From PALSA-894 sp963734185 (lineage in GTDB: Bacteria; Pseudomonadota; Alphaproteobacteria; Rhizobiales; Xanthobacteraceae), in assembly GCA_963734185.1 (NCBI GenBank), contig CAVTGA010000002.1, forward strand, positions 186,001-250,000: 64,000 nt of DNA. Reading direction: 5' to 3'. Of this stretch, positions 60,622-64,000 are shown piece after piece. A program made the translations under genes and the position numbers. A model generated the notes under the pieces. It saw only the letters and a program-made list of their open reading frames with translations, ran no database searches and had not been told where the DNA came from. Numbering within the stretch: the first letter of the stretch is position 1; each line of letters begins with the position of its first letter.

Positions 60622-62304
60622 ATGCGCGCCATCGCTCTTCGCATCGCCGCCATCACGCTGCTCGCTGCATCGACGTTCACGCCCGCCGCGGCGCAGCCCG
60701 CCGACCTGGTGCTGCGCGGCGGACGGGTCATCACCGTCGACGGCAACTGGCGCATCGCGCAAGGGCTCGCGATCAAGGACGGCCGTTTCATCGCGGTCGG
60801 CGAGGACGCGGCGATCGCCGGCCACATCGGGCCGAACACGCAGGTGGTCGAGCTCGGCGGCAAGACCGTGGTGCCCGGCCTGATCGACACGCACCTGCAT
60901 CAGCTGTTCGCGGCGCTGAACCGGCCGGCGGTGCAGCTGCTCGGGGCCCGCTCGGTCGCCGACGTGCAAAAGGCGGTGGCCGAGCGCGTGGCGCGCACGC
61001 CACCGGGGCAATGGGTGACGGCATCGTCCGGTTGGCACGAGAGCATCCTGGCCGAAGGCCGCATGCCGACGCGCCACGAGCTCGATCCGGTTTCGCCCAA
61101 CAACCCGGTGTTCATCCCGCGCGGCGGGCACGTGGTGACGGTCAACTCCAAGGCGCTGGAGCTTGCCGGCATCACCAGGGACACGCCCAACCCGGCCGGC
61201 GGCACCATCGTGCGCGACGCGGGCGGCGAAGCGACCGGCATGCTGTTGCAGAACGCCGCCAACCTGGTGCGCCGCGTGCTGCCGCCGCCGCCCGCCAACA
61301 TGGCAGAGCTGCTCAAGCTCGCCATGCGCGAGCTCAACTCCTACGGCATCGTCGGCGTGGTCGAGCCGGGGGTGAACGAGCAGCAGATCGCGCTCTACCG
61401 CGCCGTGCACGATGCCGGCGAGATGACGGTGCGCACCGACGTGCTCTACCGCGCGATGCGCAAGGCGGAAGTGGAGAAGGGCATCGCGGCGCTCAAGGCG
61501 CAGCGGAATTCGGACATGCTGCGCTTTGTCGGCATCAAGTTCCCGCTCGACGGCGGCGTCGAGGGCGGGCGCATGTCGTGGCCCTACCGCATCGTGCCGG
61601 GCGAGCAGACCGACGCCGGCTATCGCGGCGTGCTGCTGCTGCCGCCCGGCGGCGAGGACGAATATGTCGAGGGATTGAAGCTGCTCGCCGAAGCCGGCCT
61701 GCAGGCGCAGACTCATGCGGTCGGCGACGAGACCATCGACGTGATCGTGCGCTCCTACGAGCGCGTCAACCGCGACAGGCCGATCCGCGACTTGCGCTGG
61801 GCGATCATGCACATCTTCCATCCGAGTGACGCCGCCATCCGGAAGATGGCCGAGATCGGCATCACGGCGACGGTGCAGGACCACCCGGTGCTGCTCGGCC
61901 ACAACCAGCGCCGCTGGTGGGGTGACGAGCATGCCGCCTATGCGATCCCGATCCGCAAGCTGATCGACGCCGGGATCCTCGTGGGCGGCGGCACCGACGG
62001 ACCGGTGGTGCCGGTCGATCCGTTCCTCTCGATGTGGTGGATGACGACGCGCCAGGTGCTGAAAGGCTACGCGCTCGGCAAGGAACACGCGATCACGCCG
62101 AAGGAGGCGCTCACCCTCTACACCATCAACAATGCGCGCCTCATGGGCGTGGACAAGGACCGCGGCTCGATCGAACCCGGCAAGCTCGCCGATCTGGCGG
62201 TGCTGTCGCAGGACATCCTGTCGGTGGCGCCCGACGCGATCCGCGACACCACGGCGCTGATGACCGTGGTCGGCGGCAAGGTGGTGCATCGGAGCGGGAT
62301 GTGA
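60622..62304 (+). CDS. secreted YtcJ-like amidohydrolase
   Basis: A 560-residue amidohydrolase_3 family enzyme. A signal peptide (AIALRIAAITLLAASTFTPA) ends near residue 25, so it probably works in the periplasm. It has the metal motif GLIDTHLHQLF (HxH near residue 92), a conserved VTVNSKALELAG segment, the later His in QTHAVGDE (about 369) and GGGTDGPVVPVDPFLSMWWM with the catalytic Asp. YtcJ-type enzymes hydrolyse amide or related bonds of unidentified small substrates. It ends the operon and is followed by a REP-like element. Confidence 0.88.
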   Translation: MRAIALRIAAITLLAASTFTPAAAQPADLVLRGGRVITVDGNWRIAQGLAIKDGRFIAVGEDAAIAGHIGPNTQVVELGGKTVVPGLIDTHLHQLFAALNRPAVQLLGARSVADVQKAVAERVARTPPGQWVTASSGWHESILAEGRMPTRHELDPVSPNNPVFIPRGGHVVTVNSKALELAGITRDTPNPAGGTIVRDAGGEATGMLLQNAANLVRRVLPPPPANMAELLKLAMRELNSYGIVGVVEPGVNEQQIALYRAVHDAGEMTVRTDVLYRAMRKAEVEKGIAALKAQRNSDMLRFVGIKFPLDGGVEGGRMSWPYRIVPGEQTDAGYRGVLLLPPGGEDEYVEGLKLLAEAGLQAQTHAVGDETIDVIVRSYERVNRDRPIRDLRWAIMHIFHPSDAAIRKMAEIGITATVQDHPVLLGHNQRRWWGDEHAAYAIPIRKLIDAGILVGGGTDGPVVPVDPFLSMWWMTTRQVLKGYALGKEHAITPKEALTLYTINNARLMGVDKDRGSIEPGKLADLAVLSQDILSVAPDAIRDTTALMTVVGGKVVHRSGM

Positions 62305-62306
62305 TC

Positions 62307-62389
62307 GTAGCCCGGATGGAGCGCAGCGAAATCCGGGGCGGGTCCTTACCGCAATGACCCCGCATTCCGCTGCGCTCCATGCGGGCTAC
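62307..62389. repeat. REP-like palindromic element, copy 7
   Basis: GTAGCCCGGATGGAGCGCAG at the left and CGCTCCATGCGGGCTAC at the right, with inner GCGAAATCCG. Convergent genes lie on both sides, so it may act as a terminator. Confidence 0.85.
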
Positions 62390-62393
62390 GGTC

Positions 62394-64000
62394 CTACGCG
62401 CCCGCGGCGCCACCAGCCGCCAAACTCATCGCCAGCACGCGCGCCACGTGGATCGCCGCGCGGCCGGCGCCGTCATGAATCTGATGCCGGCATGAGGTGC
62501 CGTCGGCCACGATGATCGCGTCGGCATCGGCTGCGCGCACGGCGGGCAGCAGCGACAGCTCGCCCATGGCGAGCGAGACGTCGACGGTGTCGGCGCCGTA
62601 GCCGAACGCGCCGGCCATGCCGCAGCAGCTCGACTCGATCGTCTCCACCTTCAGCTCCGGCACCAGGCGCAGGATGCGCTCGACCGCGCCGAACATGCCG
62701 AACGCCTTCTGATGACAATGGCCGTGCAGCAGCGCGCGTCTCCTGAGCGGTGAAAGCGCAAGATTCAAACGCCCGGCCGCGGCCTCGCGCACCAGGAATT
62801 CCTCGAACATCAGCGCAATGAGGGCGAGGCGCTTGGCGCTCTCGCCCGGCAGCATCGCCGGCACTTCGTCGCGGAAGCCGAGGATGCAGCTCGGCTCGAG
62901 CCCGATCACCGGCACGTCGCGCGCGACGAACGGCGCCACCGCCTCGAGGACACGTTCCGCCTCGCGTCGTGCTCGGTCCACCCGTCCGACCGACAGATAG
63001 GTACGTCCGCAGCACAGCGGCCGCGACGACTTGTCGGCAGGCTGTGCGATGTGCACGCGGTAGCCGGCCGCGACCAGCACGGCGATTGCGGCATCGATGT
63101 TCTCGCGCTCGAAATAGCGGTTGAAGGTATCGGCCAGCAGCAAGACCTCGGGGCCGCCTTCCGCGCCGAATGCGGCCTGATCGCGAAAGAAGTCGGTACG
63201 CCAGCGCGGCAGTTCGCGCCGCGCCGAAAAACCGGCAAGACGCTCGATCGTCCGTTTGGCGACCGGCAGCGAGCTGGCGAGATTGAACAGCCATGGAAGC
63301 CGCGCCGCATAAGGCGCGTAGCGCGGCAACGAGCCCACCAGGCGGTCGTGCAGGCTCAAGCCCTTCTTCGCCAGCCGCGCGGCCTGCACCTCGATCTTCA
63401 TGCGCGCCATGTCGACGCCGGTCGGACATTCGTGCCGGCACGCCTTGCACGAGACGCAGAGCTTCAGGGTCTCGGCCATCTCGTCCGACGTCAACGCGTC
63501 GGGCCCGAGCTGGCGGGTGATGGCGAGCCGCAACGTGTTGGCGCGCCCGCGCGTCACGTCGCGTTCCTCGCGCGTCACCCGATAGGACGGGCACATCACG
63601 CCGCCGACCGCCTTGCGGCAGGCGCCGTTGTTGTTGCACATCTCGACCGCGCCCTGGAATCCGCCGCCCGCGCCCGGCCAGGCCGACCAGTCGAGCTCGG
63701 TCTTCATCTCCTCGCCGTGGTAGCCGGGGCCGTAGCGGAAGTTGGCGCGGTCGTCGAACTTGGGCGCGCGCACGATCTTACCCGGATTGAACAGGCCTTT
63801 CGGATCGAAGCGGTCCTTGACCTCCTCGAACGCGCGTACCAGGCGCGGCCCGAACATGGTCTCGTGGAATTCCGAGCGCACGATGCCGTCGCCGTGCTCG
63901 CCCGAATGCGAGCCCTTGTAGTCGCGCACCATGGCGAAGGCTTCTTCCGCGATGGCGCGCATCGCGGCGACGTCCTTGTCCTGGCGCAGGTTGAGCACCG
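62394..64000 (-). CDS. FAD-linked oxidase / Fe-S dehydrogenase, C-terminal 535 residues (5' end outside window)
   Basis: The frame is open to the right edge, so the N-terminal FAD-binding domain lies outside. What remains starts in the C-terminal FAD-linked oxidase domain (SGEHGDGIVRSEFHETMFGP, FDPKGLFNPGKIV), then a bis-4Fe-4S domain (CNNNGACRK, LCVSCKACRHECPTGVDM) and two CCG domains (LCCGRTYLSVGR and SSCCGMAGAFGYG). This D-lactate or 2-hydroxyglutarate dehydrogenase plan (Dld2/YdiJ-like) oxidises 2-hydroxy acids and passes electrons through the Fe-S clusters. The full protein would be about 950-1000 residues. The CCG cysteines that hold the cluster are complete. Confidence 0.9.
   Translation of the reverse strand, partial: VLNLRQDKDVAAMRAIAEEAFAMVRDYKGSHSGEHGDGIVRSEFHETMFGPRLVRAFEEVKDRFDPKGLFNPGKIVRAPKFDDRANFRYGPGYHGEEMKTELDWSAWPGAGGGFQGAVEMCNNNGACRKAVGGVMCPSYRVTREERDVTRGRANTLRLAITRQLGPDALTSDEMAETLKLCVSCKACRHECPTGVDMARMKIEVQAARLAKKGLSLHDRLVGSLPRYAPYAARLPWLFNLASSLPVAKRTIERLAGFSARRELPRWRTDFFRDQAAFGAEGGPEVLLLADTFNRYFERENIDAAIAVLVAAGYRVHIAQPADKSSRPLCCGRTYLSVGRVDRARREAERVLEAVAPFVARDVPVIGLEPSCILGFRDEVPAMLPGESAKRLALIALMFEEFLVREAAAGRLNLALSPLRRRALLHGHCHQKAFGMFGAVERILRLVPELKVETIESSCCGMAGAFGYGADTVDVSLAMGELSLLPAVRAADADAIIVADGTSCRHQIHDGAGRAAIHVARVLAMSLAAGGAAGA

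Overview
The window comes from a GC-rich alphaproteobacterium, most likely a member of the Hyphomicrobiales close to Bradyrhizobium, Rhodopseudomonas or Pseudolabrys. This rests on base composition, on protein content (TctABC and TRAP uptake systems, Csb-type CRISPR, caa3-type oxidase, DUF883/YqjE pair) and on families of palindromic intergenic repeats typical of that group. No rRNA, tRNA, transposase or integrase gene was seen.

Left part (1-16.8 kb): the 3' end of a Rieske oxygenase gene; an antitoxin with a truncated ParE/RelE toxin; an alpha-carbonic anhydrase next to a HupE/UreJ permease and an outer-membrane-like protein, with a 34 bp leader sequence present on both sides of the anhydrase gene. 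A tightly packed catabolic operon follows (4.8-13.4 kb: Gfo/Idh/MocA oxidoreductase, DUF993 aldolase-like protein, TctCBA uptake with a frameshifted tctC, two TIM-barrel isomerases, an enolase-superfamily enzyme), with a divergent fumarylacetoacetate-hydrolase-like gene. Then come YqjE and DUF883 envelope proteins, an AI-2E-type permease and a small Cys-rich hypothetical protein.

Centre (16.8-34.3 kb): a type I-G (formerly I-U) CRISPR-Cas island. Order: XRE regulator (divergent), MarR-like regulator, cas3 (helicase then C-terminal HD), csb3, csb1 (Cas7), csb2 (Cas5-Cas6), two antitoxin genes on the opposite strand (one beside a toxin stump), cas4-cas1 fusion, cas2, a leader of about 230 bp, and an array of 72 intact 37-nt repeats. 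The array decays at its far end. Beyond it lie a HicA-like toxin/antitoxin pair and a DUF2442-HTH gene that is bracketed by two isolated CRISPR-repeat-like hairpins. This last arrangement is the most unusual thing in the window.

Right part (34.3-64 kb): indolepyruvate oxidoreductase (iorB intact; iorA lacking its C-terminal Fe-S domain), a PRISE-type reductase, a quinol-monooxygenase-like protein, a DctPQM TRAP system, a caa3-type cytochrome oxidase operon (CtaG, tri-heme cytochrome c, CoxB-cyt c, CoxA-CoxC fusion, small membrane protein), an aryl-CoA operon (thioesterase, SDR, frameshifted thiolase, feruloyl-CoA-synthase-like ligase, enoyl-CoA hydratase, DUF3237), a TAXI-TRAP/TPP-enzyme/amidohydrolase operon, and the 3' part of an FAD/Fe-S dehydrogenase gene. 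The overall picture is a metabolically versatile soil or water bacterium that imports and degrades organic acids, sugar acids and aromatics. At least three genes are interrupted by single-base or deletion frameshifts, and palindromic repeats have in several places become part of coding sequences.
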